Assembly: GCF_018873765.1 (NCBI RefSeq) | Contig: NC_057919.1 | Coordinates: 69,496,984 to 69,560,983, forward strand | Source of the DNA: Telopea speciosissima | Lineage: Eukaryota > Streptophyta > Magnoliopsida > Proteales > Proteaceae | Length of the DNA: 64,000 nt | Direction of reading: 5' to 3' | Shown here: positions 24,001-32,600 of the stretch, piece by piece | Numbering within the stretch: the first letter of the stretch is position 1 | Layout of the letters: the number at the start of each line of letters is the position of its first letter | Notes under the pieces: model-generated | What the model was told of the DNA's origin: nothing | The model's database searches: none | Seen by the model: only the letters and a program-made list of their open reading frames with translations | Translations under genes and position numbers: made by a program

Positions 24001-27000
24001 CAACACTGCCCTGCCTGTCTTGTGACTGCTATAATCTGTTGATTAAGGTCACCTTGAAGGCCTGAATTTAACCATAATCAAGTCCACAGCTGTTACTGCT
24101 GCTACACACCAAAGGAAGACCCAGACACCTTGCGGCTCTGCTGTTCCTGCTTTGCTTGTCCTGCAAACTTCAAGCTTGCATATCTCCATATTCCACCATC
24201 AGAATCTGCTGGGTTTTGGAGCAAAGGACTCGAATTCAGAGCGTATTGCTTCCAGCCAACTAGTGGCATCAACATCCTTAAGAGCCTCTGAGTATGTTAT
24301 CGGATCATCATCCGATTCAACTGACACCATGTGGAACTCTTCCACTGTTTTCTCTTCTTCGGTGAGAAGAGTAAACCTGGTGGGTGGTCTAATAGTCCTC
24401 CCACTGTGTCGAGGTTCTTGAGGTGTTAGATTTTCAGTGGGTACGTTGATTAGTCTCACTTTTGGAAGTGAAGTTTCTGAGTTATCCAATAACTCAATAA
24501 CTACAGGTTTAGATTTCTTGATCAACATCTCTTCCTCTAAAAAAGTAACATGTTTACTAACGATGACATCAAGCCCTCCACTCGATCCAAATTCCAGCCC
24601 CTACTGTTGGCTGGGTTGCTCTACAGTGCCTAATCGTGCAAATCTTGAGTGAGAGCCACAGCTACTAGATGGTGCTTGTGGAACTGGAACCGGCATGTAT
24701 GGCTACGGGGTTGGGACGAGAAGATGCTGTCCACAAAACCTGACCTAGTGCATGACTGACCCTCATACTTGAAGGTAGAGGGTAGTGATGATGAAGAGCT
24801 ACACTGCCCAAATTGAGCATACCTATTATAGTGACTGCAGTCGGAATCGGTGCTCTCTTTGCCATTGGTGGTTGAACATAACAAAAGAAAAATGGATTAG
24901 GAATGAATGCTTGATATTAGCCATAATAACCCTGGTCATAAAATCTAGGATCTCCATATGGTCTTCATTGACCTAGAAAAAGCCTAAGATCGAGTCTCTA
25001 AAGATTTAATCCGGAATGTCCTAGTGATGAGAGGTGTATCGAGTAAATATGTGGATGCAATTAAAGATATGTATGAGGGAGTGGTGAATAGTGTGAGATC
25101 TGTGGGAGATCAGGGCAAGGAATCCCCAATTACGATTGGGTTACATCAGGGATCAGCCTTAAAACACTTATCTATTTGAGCTTATCATTGATGACCTAAC
25201 CAATGACATTCAAGACGAGGTCCCATGGAGTATGCTCTTCGCCGATGATTTCGTTTTGGTGGATGAGACAAAAGCAGGGATTAACGCTAAGTTAGAGCTA
25301 TGGAGATCAACCTTGGAAATAAGAGGCTTTAAAATTAGTAGAACGAAGACAGAGTATAATGTATATGATGTGTAATTTTAGTCATACTATGATGGATACC
25401 AACATTGTGTGAATTGAGGAAAGAGAGATACCGCAAAGTGACTATTTTAGATATCCAGGGTCAATCATAAATAAAGAAGGTGACATAGAGGATGATGTTT
25501 CACTGAGAATTAAAGTGGGATGGATGAAGTGGAGAGGTTCGTCTGGAGTGCGGTGCAACTGACGTATCCCTTTAAAGCTTAAAGTAAAGTTCCATGGGGT
25601 ACAACCGGCTATGATGTATGGGCAGAATGTTGGGCAGTTAAGAAGTGTCATATTGAGGAGCTTTGTGTAGCAGAGATGAGGATGTTAAGATAGTAGGATA
25701 AAGTAAGGAATGAACGTATTAGAACTGACTTGGGACTGATCAATGACAAGCTCCGAGAGAGTCGTTTGAGGTGGTATGATCATGTCCAATGGAGGCCTAG
25801 GGACGCCCCAGTAAGGAGTGATATGATCCCAATTGAAGGAGCTAAAAGAGCTAGGGGCAGGCCTAAAATGATCATAGCAGAAGTTGTGAGGAAGGATATG
25901 CATGGTTTAAGTCTTGTTCCAAGTCTATTGGAAGGCAAGGATCCATGTAGCAGACCCCACTTAGCTGAGATTCTCCTTGCTGGGCTGTGCCTCTTTCAGT
26001 CTTTCCTCTATGTTCATCTCTCATTTTTCATTTTTCTTTTTATTTCCCATAATTCATTTGCCATTTTTCGTTTTTCATTTCTCTCATTTTTTAGACCTCT
26101 TTTCCCATCCCTACATTGTTTTGTTCGGATCCATGTAGCCGACCCCATTAAGTTGGGATAAGGCTGAGTTTGTTGTTGTATAAAATCTGGGAATATAAAG
26201 GAGCATTAAAGGATCATTGGTGACTGTTACTTGCCTTTATGTATGTATGAGCATCACATAAACCTTAATGCATGTAAACATTTCTTAAATTCCTCCAATA
26301 CGTATTAACCATGATGACAGATTGTTTTATTGTTTCTGACTTTCTCCAGATCAGAAAACTTGATGACTCTGAGTTTCGAAATGCATTTTCGCGGGCGTTT
26401 ATACGGGTATAAATTGTTTAACTTTTTACCCTGGTACCAATTTTTTTGTTCTTCGCATTACTCTTCTATTTGCCTACTCTAGGTGAAAGAGTATGACTCA
26501 CGACAGAGCTTGTCTAGAAGCCGCAGTCGTAGTCGTTCCTACTCAAAAAGCAGGAGCCCTAGCCGTAGTCGCAGCTACAGTCGAAGCAGGAGCCCAAGGT
26601 TTGCCTTTTAAAAAAATATATATATATATATTGGTATTTGAGATTGGAACTTAATTGGTGTGGTAACAGTTATTTAACTAAGAATTAATTTTGTTCAGCA
26701 AATCTCCAAAGGCCAAATCTTCGCGCCGTTCTCCATCTAGATCTCGTTCAAGATCTGTTTCTTCCCGTTCTCCTTCCAGGTCAAGGCCGCGCTCTGCGTC
26801 AAGGTACGCATGCCTATGTTATCCATTACATTCATTTTACTTTTACTTGTACATTCAGCTATTTAGTTTTCTCTCTTTTTTGTTCATAGAGATTTTTTAT
26901 TGGTTTCTGGAAGTCTGTCTTATTTCATTTTAGTAATTTCTTTACCAGATGATTATTTGACTACACACTCCCAAGGCCTGTTAGCTTGTTTGATGCATCC

Positions 27001-29070
27001 ACCTGCTAATATTTTCCAAATTGTAACAAATAGAAGGTTATGAATTTAGCCTTCGTCTGCTTTGATTTGGTTTTGTTTTTGAAGTTCTCATCGAATAGCT
27101 TGGGCTGTCGGTTGCAGTATCGCATATGAAATACAAATTTCACTTTCATATATTTGAGAATGTTGTTAGAGGATCCCCTTTTCTTCCAACATCCCTTAGA
27201 AGAAATGATTGTTGCTATGCACTACTTCTAGGTTTCTTGTCTTCTCAGGGGGAAAAATTGTCTACCTGATATTTATTTTTGGGGATGTCATCAGTTTGCA
27301 GTGTTGAAATCGTTTCATTTGTTTGCAACTTGCAAGTCATCTGCTGAAATTTGAACTTGGGAAAAGGTCTTCCATAGGTTGTTTAGAAATTTAGTAGTCG
27401 TAAAATAGTAAGATGGATAAAGTAAAAATGAGCATGACTATTTTCCCGGAGGTATCTTATAAACCAGTAAGTTGTAATTCATACAATAAGTTCTAAGCAG
27501 TAACTATGTGAGAAAAGTGCCTGTAGAAGAAATCATGTGATAGAAAATTTTTATTTATGAATTATATACTCCATTCCTGTTGGGATAATGAAAATTCTTT
27601 AAATAAAAAACATTTTTCAAGAGAACAAACTATACAGTTATTTTTTGTTCTTTTTATTGATTGTAATAAAGTGAAGAATTACTATGTGCATAGAAATGCA
27701 TTAGAACATGTAATGCATTTCATTAGGAATTGAGAAAATCTCCAAAAGTTCCATGTCCTGTGGAATGTCATGACGCTTAGTTTCTCATGCAACTTTTCTG
27801 AGGCATGTTAGTATCATGTTGGCATGAAGTATTAGGCGTGCTCAATTTTCCAGGTAACATTGGTAAACGGCTTTCCACGATATCCCCGTCTGTTCTTATT
27901 TTGTCCTTTTACTGTTCCGTGTACATGCTCCTCTTAATAATTAGTTTATAAACGTGGATGGGGGTTATTGAGAAAGAGAAAACTAGGTTTCTCAATTATC
28001 ATCCTTGTTTATGAAGCTTGCTTTTTTTTCCTCCCTGTTTTCTAGATATGGCTTTATGCGGCGATTTGGGGATTGCATATTAGGGAACATGATGGGATAT
28101 GGTGCAAATGCCTGCATCTGGTTTGGTTGTGGAGGGATGCTGTTTCATAGAGGAGCAGCTTTATAAACCTCAATGATGTATTAATTTTTATGCATGATGT
28201 ATAGTGTATGTACATGGGAGCTAAGAGAGTGACGAGAAGGATATGGCCATGTGGGTTTGTGGTACTAAAGCTGGATTACTTAGTGCTATGGAGATGCCAT
28301 ACCAATCAGTGGCAGTAACAAATACAAAATTCACTTCCTCGTCCAACATCATCATGCTTATAGGAGTTGCACTCAGGATTTTTGGATTTTGGTGGTACTC
28401 AATGGGAAAGATGTCTCTCTCTTATCCTTTAATATCTTAGTATCTTAAATTGCTTTTTTTTTGTTGCTTTTATTGAGCTCTATCTATTTTTATTGGCTCA
28501 TCTAGGTTTTCAGTGACCTGCTGGGTGAGGATCCTTGTATTATTGGCTGGGAATTAAATTTTATGCTATCTGTTGAGTGGTGCTAAAAGTTTTATGAGGT
28601 TGTTTTTTTGTCGTTTTAAATATGGTAACTCTGACGTGGAAGAGGCGTCAAGGCTTATGGATCAAAGGTGTTAACGGAACGTTGTGGATATTGAAATGGG
28701 TTGTTTCTGGAACTTTTGCAGATCAAAATCAAGATCCAGATCTCCAATACCATCTGTAAGTGAAGTCTTATGCAGATCTTAGAATAGTGCAATTTCTTGC
28801 TTCATGTTGCCTCTCTTTACAGAAGTCAGCAATGTGCAGCCTCCTCGGCCCAAGCAAGTGAGTAAAAGCCCAAAGAGACGAAGCCTTAGCAGGAGCCGGA
28901 GCCTGAGTCGGAGCAGGAGTGTATCTCGGTCTCCTGTACAGTACTTCCCTGTTGATTGATCTCGTCTTTCTGATACCGGAATTATATCTGACATTCAATC
29001 TGTTTGAATTTAAGCCTATGTATGTTCTGATAGCACATGTTGTTGACAGGTAAGATCTGATCGTATGTGA
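99..29070 (+). CDS. SR34A: SR34A-like serine/arginine-rich splicing factor (SF2/ASF subfamily), 13 coding exons
   Basis: Nuclear SR protein that binds pre-mRNA and helps choose splice sites. Exons by GT-AG rules and unbroken reading phase: 99-185, 898-963, 1193-1267, 1375-1483, 1575-1621, 1718-1775, 13248-13297, 26350-26406, 26483-26598, 26699-26803, 28722-28755, 28840-28935, 29050-29070 (stop TGA), about 306 residues. RRM1 (about residues 7-80) starts [15 protein letters not shown] glycine-rich linker follows, then a second RRM carrying SWQDLKD (123-129), the signature of this subfamily, then an RS tail from about 188. The start MSGRSSR and the linker GGRGHSSS resemble SR34A more than SR30 or SR34; this is recall of the family, not a search. 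The last two exons are less certain: acceptor 28822 would give an early stop, and reading through 28936 ends at 28957-28959. No lesion is seen, so the gene is probably functional despite introns of 11.5 and 13.1 kb. Confidence 0.93.
472..700 (+). mobile_element. tRNA-derived SINE in SR intron 1
   Basis: An A-box-like TGGCTCAGTTGG lies near 480 and a B-box-like GGATCAAATCC near 523, about 35 bases apart as in Pol III internal promoters. An unrelated body follows, with an A-rich end near 690. It is not a tRNA gene because no cloverleaf follows. The flanks share only a weak CATTGAAG/CCTTGAAG match, so the ends are approximate. The rest of intron 1 (186-897) holds a short C-run/CA repeat near 200-226 and nothing else I recognise. 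Confidence 0.6.
1776..3124. other. 5' part of SR intron 6, no recognisable feature
   Basis: AT-rich intron sequence between exon 6 and the first transposon. No coding similarity, inverted repeat or SINE was recognised. Confidence 0.5.
3125..4179 (-). repeat. 3' LTR of the gag-only gypsy element
   Basis: About 1055 bp, matching 8207-8946 plus 10191-10504 with scattered substitutions and small indels. It is the uninterrupted copy and so shows where the second LTR was split. Confidence 0.8.
4905..5156 (-). pseudogene. Degraded gag C-terminal part of the gypsy element
   Basis: An 83-codon minus-strand frame with charged, helical gag-like composition ([14 protein letters not shown], then [17 protein letters not shown] text). 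Just downstream on the minus strand (about 4800-4900) a broken CCHC zinc-knuckle pattern can be read as [11 protein letters not shown] after a stop and frameshift. The part of gag before it lies beyond the RTE insertion, at 7684-8178. Residue-level assignment is by pattern only. Confidence 0.5.
5977..6408 (+). pseudogene. RTE reverse transcriptase fragment, 143 codons
   Basis: Contains RT motifs in order: [12 protein letters not shown] (palm motif with the first Asp), GLHQGS, then [10 protein letters not shown] with the catalytic ADD pair. This pattern is typical of the RTE/BovB clade of LINEs. The frame is bounded by stops on both sides and the element lacks an intact endonuclease, so it is a dead copy. 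Confidence 0.8.
7068..7181. mobile_element. 114-bp hAT-like MITE with 8-bp target duplication
   Basis: Ends are inverted: CATAGTTGTCAAGGCG at the left and the complement of CATAGTTGTCACG at the right. The flanks are GTTATACG at 7060-7067 and again at 7182-7189, a perfect 8-bp duplication as made by hAT transposases. It separates two RTE pieces. The same termini bound the larger element at 20535-21938. Confidence 0.8.
7684..8178 (-). pseudogene. Gag remnant of the gypsy element, 164 codons
   Basis: Minus-strand frame starting just inside the 5' LTR. An N-terminal coiled-coil-like stretch ([20 protein letters not shown]) is followed by a retrotransposon gag core: [15 protein letters not shown], then CSWWDDV, the tryptophan pair typical of gypsy gag. 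The next part is cut off by the RTE insertion. It has no capsid-complete frame, so it is called a remnant. Confidence 0.65.
8207..10504 (-). repeat. 5' LTR of the gypsy element, split by a TRIM-like element
   Basis: The halves 8207-8946 and 10191-10504 together match the LTR at 3125-4179. The interruption is the element at 8947-10190. A possible minus-strand primer-binding site lies just below 8207. Confidence 0.78.
8947..10190 (+). mobile_element. TRIM-like miniature LTR retrotransposon with intact target duplication
   Basis: LTRs at 8947-9567 (621 bp, starts TGATGCAG, ends CTACATTA) and 9712-10190 (479 bp, same ends with indels) flank an internal region of only 144 bp. That region holds a primer-binding site TGGTATTAGAGC at 9570, a 29-codon frame starting MEGRQMESK, and a polypurine tract AGCAGGGGAGA. 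The flanks are AACAG at 8942-8946 and 10191-10195. There is no pol, so replication would need helper proteins. LTRs this long with so little between them are unusual for a TRIM. Confidence 0.85.
10505..13247. other. 3' part of SR intron 6, no recognisable element
   Basis: About 2.7 kb up to the acceptor at 13247. It contains a run of G near 10869-10886 and several unsupported frames. Nothing resembles a known protein domain, SINE or terminal repeat. Confidence 0.5.
13541..14478. repeat. Direct repeat copy 1 (about 0.94 kb)
   Basis: Closely matches 22336-23272 in the same orientation, with small indels: copy 1 has about 50 extra bases near 13571-13620. Both copies end at the text GATATGGCCTATTC. 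No polypurine tract or primer-binding site suits an LTR role, so the origin is open. Confidence 0.8.
15109..15297. mobile_element. 189-bp GC-rich hairpin element with 10-bp target duplication
   Basis: Inserted in the left palindrome arm. CATGGTAGAA stands at 15099-15108 and again at 15298-15307. The insert is a long imperfect hairpin (for example GGCCATAGTAGC on one side, the complement of GGCCATAGCAGC on the other). The central 46 bp (15181-15226) run from CGCCTTACCC to GGTAAGGCG around the non-palindromic GGGCAAGG. The matching place in the right arm (18808-18817) is an empty site with a single TTTTACCATG. Confidence 0.85.
16536..17010 (-). repeat. Copia-type LTR, minus orientation (left arm)
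   Basis: 475 bp. It ends, on the minus strand, in TCTTACA followed by the primer-binding site AGTGGCATCAGAGCC. Compared with the right-arm LTR its first bases are altered, and no polypurine tract precedes it. Confidence 0.75.
17082..17575 (+). repeat. Copia-type LTR, plus orientation (right arm)
   Basis: 494 bp, starting TGTAAG and ending CTAACA. It is preceded by the polypurine tract AGTGGGAGAT and followed by TGGCATCAGAGCC at 17578. Having a polypurine tract on its left and a primer-binding site on its right, it could have served as both a 3' and a 5' LTR. Confidence 0.8.
17576..20534 (+). mobile_element. Leader and degraded 5' internal region of the right-hand copia element
   Basis: Runs from the primer-binding site through a leader of about 1.9 kb. 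A 57-codon frame starts at 19499 ([16 protein letters not shown]), a plausible gag start. A proline-rich frame at 19751-19913 repeats the pattern EEVDKPxSPxYxPRS twice before a stop; I do not recognise its family. Scattered scraps follow to 20534, where the hAT-like element interrupts. Confidence 0.55.
20535..21938. mobile_element. 1.4-kb non-autonomous hAT-like element with 8-bp target duplication
   Basis: Left end CATAGTTGTCATGGCG, right end the complement of CATAGTTGTCACG. GAGGATAG stands at 20527-20534 and 21939-21946. No transposase frame is present. The inside holds a short hairpin near 20779-20830, CT- and GA-rich tracts and a 20-base T run. It interrupts a copia remnant. It shares termini with the 114-bp MITE at 7068-7181. 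Confidence 0.82.
21960..22330 (+). pseudogene. Copia integrase C-terminal fragment
   Basis: Readable with frameshifts as copia integrase: [14 protein letters not shown], then KTPFELW, then [20 protein letters not shown], ending near LECEGEI. This is the region between the integrase core and RT in Ty1/copia polyproteins. It probably belongs to the same element as the right-hand LTR at 17082. The direct repeat at 22336 cuts it off, so RT and RNase H are absent. Confidence 0.7.
22336..23272. repeat. Direct repeat copy 2 (about 0.94 kb)
   Basis: Second copy of 13541-14478, same strand, starting at TGTGTACTTTCATG beside the copia integrase scrap and ending at GATATGGCCTATTC. The two copies bracket the 7.9 kb that holds the palindrome and the hAT-like element. 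Confidence 0.8.
24190..24620 (-). pseudogene. Copia fragment from between integrase and RT
   Basis: The minus-strand frame (24199-24528) reads [20 protein letters not shown], then [19 protein letters not shown], typical of the spacer between integrase and RT in Ty1/copia. It is close to 62440-62690 of the copia element at the right edge, so it is a fragment of the same family. No LTR is attached. Confidence 0.75.
24950..26180 (+). mobile_element. RTE-clade LINE remnant, 5'-truncated
   Basis: Starts at the RT palm motif (VFIDLEKA after a stop correction), passes GLHQGS and [11 protein letters not shown], and continues to the C-terminal [20 protein letters not shown] and [16 protein letters not shown]. 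It ends at CCCATTAAGTTGGGATAAGG with a short TTG tail near 26178. Multiple stops and frameshifts are present. It lies 170 bp before SR exon 8. Confidence 0.78.
26804..28721 (+). other. SR intron 10, carries candidate regulated splice acceptor
   Basis: 1.9-kb intron in the RS-coding part of the gene with no transposon that I recognise. Plant SR30/SR34-type genes often have a long, alternatively spliced intron at this place (established knowledge). Of the larger introns it is the only one apparently free of insertions. Confidence 0.55.
28046..28166 (+). promoter_or_regulatory. Candidate alternative 3' splice site and tail exon in intron 10
   Basis: A long T/C tract (about 28020-28043) ends in TAG at 28043-28045. 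Splicing exon 10 to 28046 keeps the frame (AG plus A gives Arg). It would add about 40 codons beginning YGFMRRFGD before TAA at 28164-28166, replacing the end of the RS domain. This matches the layout of the upstream alternative acceptor known in Arabidopsis SR30. Use of the site is inference. Confidence 0.45.
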
Positions 29071-29215
29071 TCGGTTGATGATGATGATGATGCTGGAGAC
29101 TCTTTCTGGGGATGAAGCTTCATAATATGCATCTGATCGTATGTGATTGGTTGATGATGATGAATTGATTACTCTTTCTGGGGATTTAGTTTCATGCTTC
29201 ATAAGATGATGTTGG
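29059..29215 (+). repeat. Tandem duplication of about 77 bp spanning the SR stop and 3'UTR
   Basis: Two adjacent units begin GATCGTATGTGAT and carry GGTTGATGATGATGA, then CTCTTTCTGGGGAT and a CTTCATAA end. The first unit begins within the last coding exon (Asp-Arg-Met-stop); the second lies in the 3'UTR. Confidence 0.6.
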
Positions 29216-30110
29216 ACAGACTGCCTTGGACTATTTTAAATTTCTTGTGGTAGAACCATAATGCGAATCTATTTGAATGCTGATTTGGTATGTTTTGAAT
29301 TATTCATTATTACTTGGATATCATTACTGTTAATGGCAAAATTTATTGTCATTTCTATATGCCTGTGTACCTCACCTATTCAGATTTGCAAAAGGTGTTC
29401 AATGGACTCTTGGTTATCGGTTCTGAGGGGACTCTCTACGTTCTACTATCGTAGTATTCTACCTCTTATTGGATTGGATATGGGCAGCCTTTTCATGAAA
29501 CTACCCAGTACTTTACATATTCCATGTCTATATGCAGTCTAATGCTATTGCTTATGGTCAGTGCTTGGATTTAGCCAACATCTGTAATTTGATGTAAACA
29601 TCCATAGGTTTGAACAATTCCTGCTGTACAGCTTCAGATGAAGTCGAAGTGATGATGTTATGTAATTGTTTTTGGGAGAATGCCACCTGGTCCGCTGTGG
29701 TACACAGCCAGACATTAATGACAGGCACATCCCTGCCTTTTCATGGAGGCGGGGTGATCATATTGTGCCCGGCTGTGTCTGGTGCAGGTACATGCCACAG
29801 CGTGCCAAAGGTGGTGTTCCTTTTCCCTTTAAATTTTTTTTTAGGTAAGAGTAAGGTGGGAAGCTAATTTTAATGTGATTGTCTGTTCCTGGAGTCTTAA
29901 ATGGTGTATTGGTGGTTGTCTGAATCAACATTGTCAAGTTCTGTACATGTATTGATGCATATGATCAATCTTGTTCAGATCAGTATCTTCTAGGGCGTTG
30001 AATGTGAGGAGAGATAGTAGAAAGGACGTGTGTGTTAGTTTTTTTAGCTGGACAATTAACCTCTGGAATTGACGCGAGGTTCTTGTATCGAAACGACCCA
30101 GTGGTGGTAG
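29216..30110. other. 3'UTR end and intergenic DNA
   Basis: Presumed end of the SR transcript (no single polyadenylation signal stands out), then AT-rich DNA without recognised features up to the hairpin at 30111. Confidence 0.4.
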
Positions 30111-30299
30111 GGACTTGGCTCTTGTCCAGCACTCTGCCCGGGCTGCACATGCAGCACCGGACAGAGTGAAGCGTGAAAAGGCCGCCTCATCCCAGCCTGA
30201 GTGCCTTGCCAGAGCATTGGTGAGGCGGTCTTTTCACACCTCACTCTATCCGGTGCTGCACATGCAGCCCGGGCAGGGTGCTGGACAGGATCTTTTTGG
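30111..30299. mobile_element. 189-bp GC-rich hairpin element with 10-bp target duplication
   Basis: GTGGTGGTAG stands at 30101-30110 and 30300-30309. The insert has arms of about 70 bp (GCCCGGGCTGCACATGCAGC near the left; complement near the right). The central 46 bp (30182-30227), on the minus strand, match the core of the 15109 element at about 35 of 46 positions, including the asymmetric GGCAAGG. The arms themselves share no obvious similarity with those at 15109. Confidence 0.82.
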
Positions 30300-30395
30300 G
30301 TGGTGGTAGTCACTAGTCAGGGTCTAAAAAGCTGGAATCGGGTTCAGGATAGGTGTAAAACCTGCCGGAATCAGTCAAAACATACCCGAACTCAA

Positions 30396-32327
30396 TGTTT
30401 TTGAAAGGTAATTGTCCATGTAAAACATAACACGATGCAGAGAAGAATGAAAAACGCAAACAACAATCACCCAATACGCACAAGGATTTACGTGGCTCGG
30501 CAAGGTTGCTTATGCCCACGGTGAGATGAGATTTGTTTCAATATCAATGGAGAATAGGGTTACAGTCGCTCGTCCTCACCTCTCTCAGATTTTTCGTTGT
30601 AGAGAAAGAACTCTCGCTATAGATTTATAGCGAAAACCTATACATGAAATTTACCGAAATACCTATATAGTCAAGACAACAGTCCATCATCAAAAGTCAA
30701 GACACCAAAACCTCAACAATGTCCACCTTGGTTTGAATTCTGACCAGCCACCTTGAAGATAAGTTGTAGATGTCTCCATCTCCTCCTGTACCTTCTGAAA
30801 GAAAGATACAACACCACACCCCACAAACATCCGAGGTGCTCCCATCACTCTATCAACAATGAGTGATGTTGATCAAGTCTAAGCAGTGTTCGAACTTCTC
30901 TATGGTAACTGGCTTGGTAAACATATCAGTAGGGTTGCTATCTGTATGAATCTTCCTCAAGTGAATACTGCTTTCTGACACAAGCTCCCTGATCTTATGA
31001 AGTTCCACATCAATATGCTTTGTCCTTGTAAGAAACACCTGATTCTTTGCAAGATGGATGACACTTTGATTGTCACAATGTAGCACCGTACCTCCTTGCT
31101 TCAACCCTAACTAACGAACTATTCTAGTCAACCAAACTCCTTCCTTGGCTGCCTCAATCACTGCCATGTACTCTGCCTCTGTAGTGGACAATGCAACTGT
31201 AGACTGAAGCATCACCCTCTACGAGATGGGTTCACCAACTAATGTAAACACATAATCTGTAGTAGACCTCCTTCTGTCTAAGTCACCGGCATAATTAGAA
31301 TCTACATATCCTGCCAGCTCTGTGGAACTTCCCTTACCATTGAACATAATACCCAAACCAGTAGTCTTGCTCAGATATTTGAAGAACCACTTAATTGCAT
31401 TCCAATGTTCCTTTCCTGGAACACTCATGTATCGACTAACACGCTGACTGCATGAGACAAATCCGGCCTGCTATATACCATAGCATACATGAGGTTCCTA
31501 GCTGCGCTGGCATAGGGAACCAGAGATACCTGCTCCACCTCATGTGTTGTAGGCCATTGCTTTTCAAATAACTTGAAGTGGCTAGCTAATGGAGTGCTAA
31601 CCGATTTAGCATTTTCCATGTAGAAACGCTGCAACATCTTTTCAACATATCTCTTCTGAGTTGTCCAAAGTTTACCCGCACTTCTATCTCTAAGGATTTC
31701 CATGCCAATGATCTTTTTCATAGCACCAAGATCCTTCATATCAAATTCAGCACTCAACAAAGACTTTAGAGAGATAACTTCATGTTTATTCTTGGCAGCA
31801 ATGAGCATGTCGTCATCAACATAAAACATCAAAAGAATAATATAATTATCACCTGACATTTTATAATACACACAACAATCATACTCACTTCTTGTGTAGT
31901 TAATCTACACCATGTAGGAGTCAAAGCACTTGTACCACTGCCTAAGAGATTGCTTAAGTCCATAAAACAACCTTTTAAGTAGGCAAACATGATCTTCTTT
32001 TCCCTGCACTTTGAAACCTTTTGGTTGCTCTGTGCAAATTTGTTCTTCCAAATCCCCATGAAGAAACGCTGTCTTTACATTAAGTTGTTCAAGTTCAAAA
32101 TCAAACATAGCTACCAAAGCAAGTAATACCAGAATAGAAGTGTGCTTCACCATTGGAGAGAATATTTCATTGTAATCCACCCCTCCTTCTGTGCATAGCC
32201 CTTGGCTATAAGTCTGGCTTTAAACATTTGACGCTCCTTCTCCGACACTGCCTCTTTCTTACAAAAGGCCCATGGAGGCTCCACACAATAGTTCATCATC
32301 AGAAGTCAAGACACCAAAACCTTAACA
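30396..32327 (-). mobile_element. Ty1/copia element deleted for gag, protease and integrase
   Basis: The 3' LTR at 30396-30719 (324 bp; on the minus strand starts TGTTGAGG, ends AACA) follows the polypurine tract CCAAGGTGGACAT. Upstream on the minus strand come RNase H (30853-31104: CDNQSVIHLAKNQ, PTDMFTKPV) and RT (31425-32230: FYVDDDMLIAAKN, FLHGDLEEQI). Only about 43 bp of the 5' LTR (32285-32327) remain, joined directly to the RT start, so 5' LTR body, gag, protease and integrase were lost in one deletion. Frames are broken by stops. Confidence 0.82.
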
Positions 32328-32442
32328 GGCCAAGTTGTGTTGATCAGATCTGGGATCGACTTTGGTCGATTCCGATGGAACATCATCTGTTATGTGCCTA
32401 AAAGGGCTCGATTTTGTGTATGAGTATTAGATTGACCTAGGT

Positions 32443-32600
32443 TGTGTTTGGTATGCATTATTGGAACGCATTCTAGGTCGATTTCACATTCTCAGATGAT
32501 AAAAACAACTCATCATCTGAGAATGCGAAAACAACTATTTTTATCATTTGAGAAAGCGAAATCAACCTATAATGCATTCTAAGAATGCAACTATAGTCTA
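32443..32600. mobile_element. MITE-like inverted repeat upstream of the F-box gene
   Basis: Ends resemble each other in inverted form (TATGCATTATTGGAACGCAT at left, TATAATGCATTCTAAGAATG at right). Inner segments with TCTCAGATGAT and ATCATCTGAGAATGCG also pair. No clear target duplication was found. Confidence 0.4.

Noticed and set aside
30056..30519. Overlapping frames on both strands at 30.1-30.5 kb
   Set aside because: They lie in a hairpin element and a copia LTR; mirrored peptides come from the palindrome.
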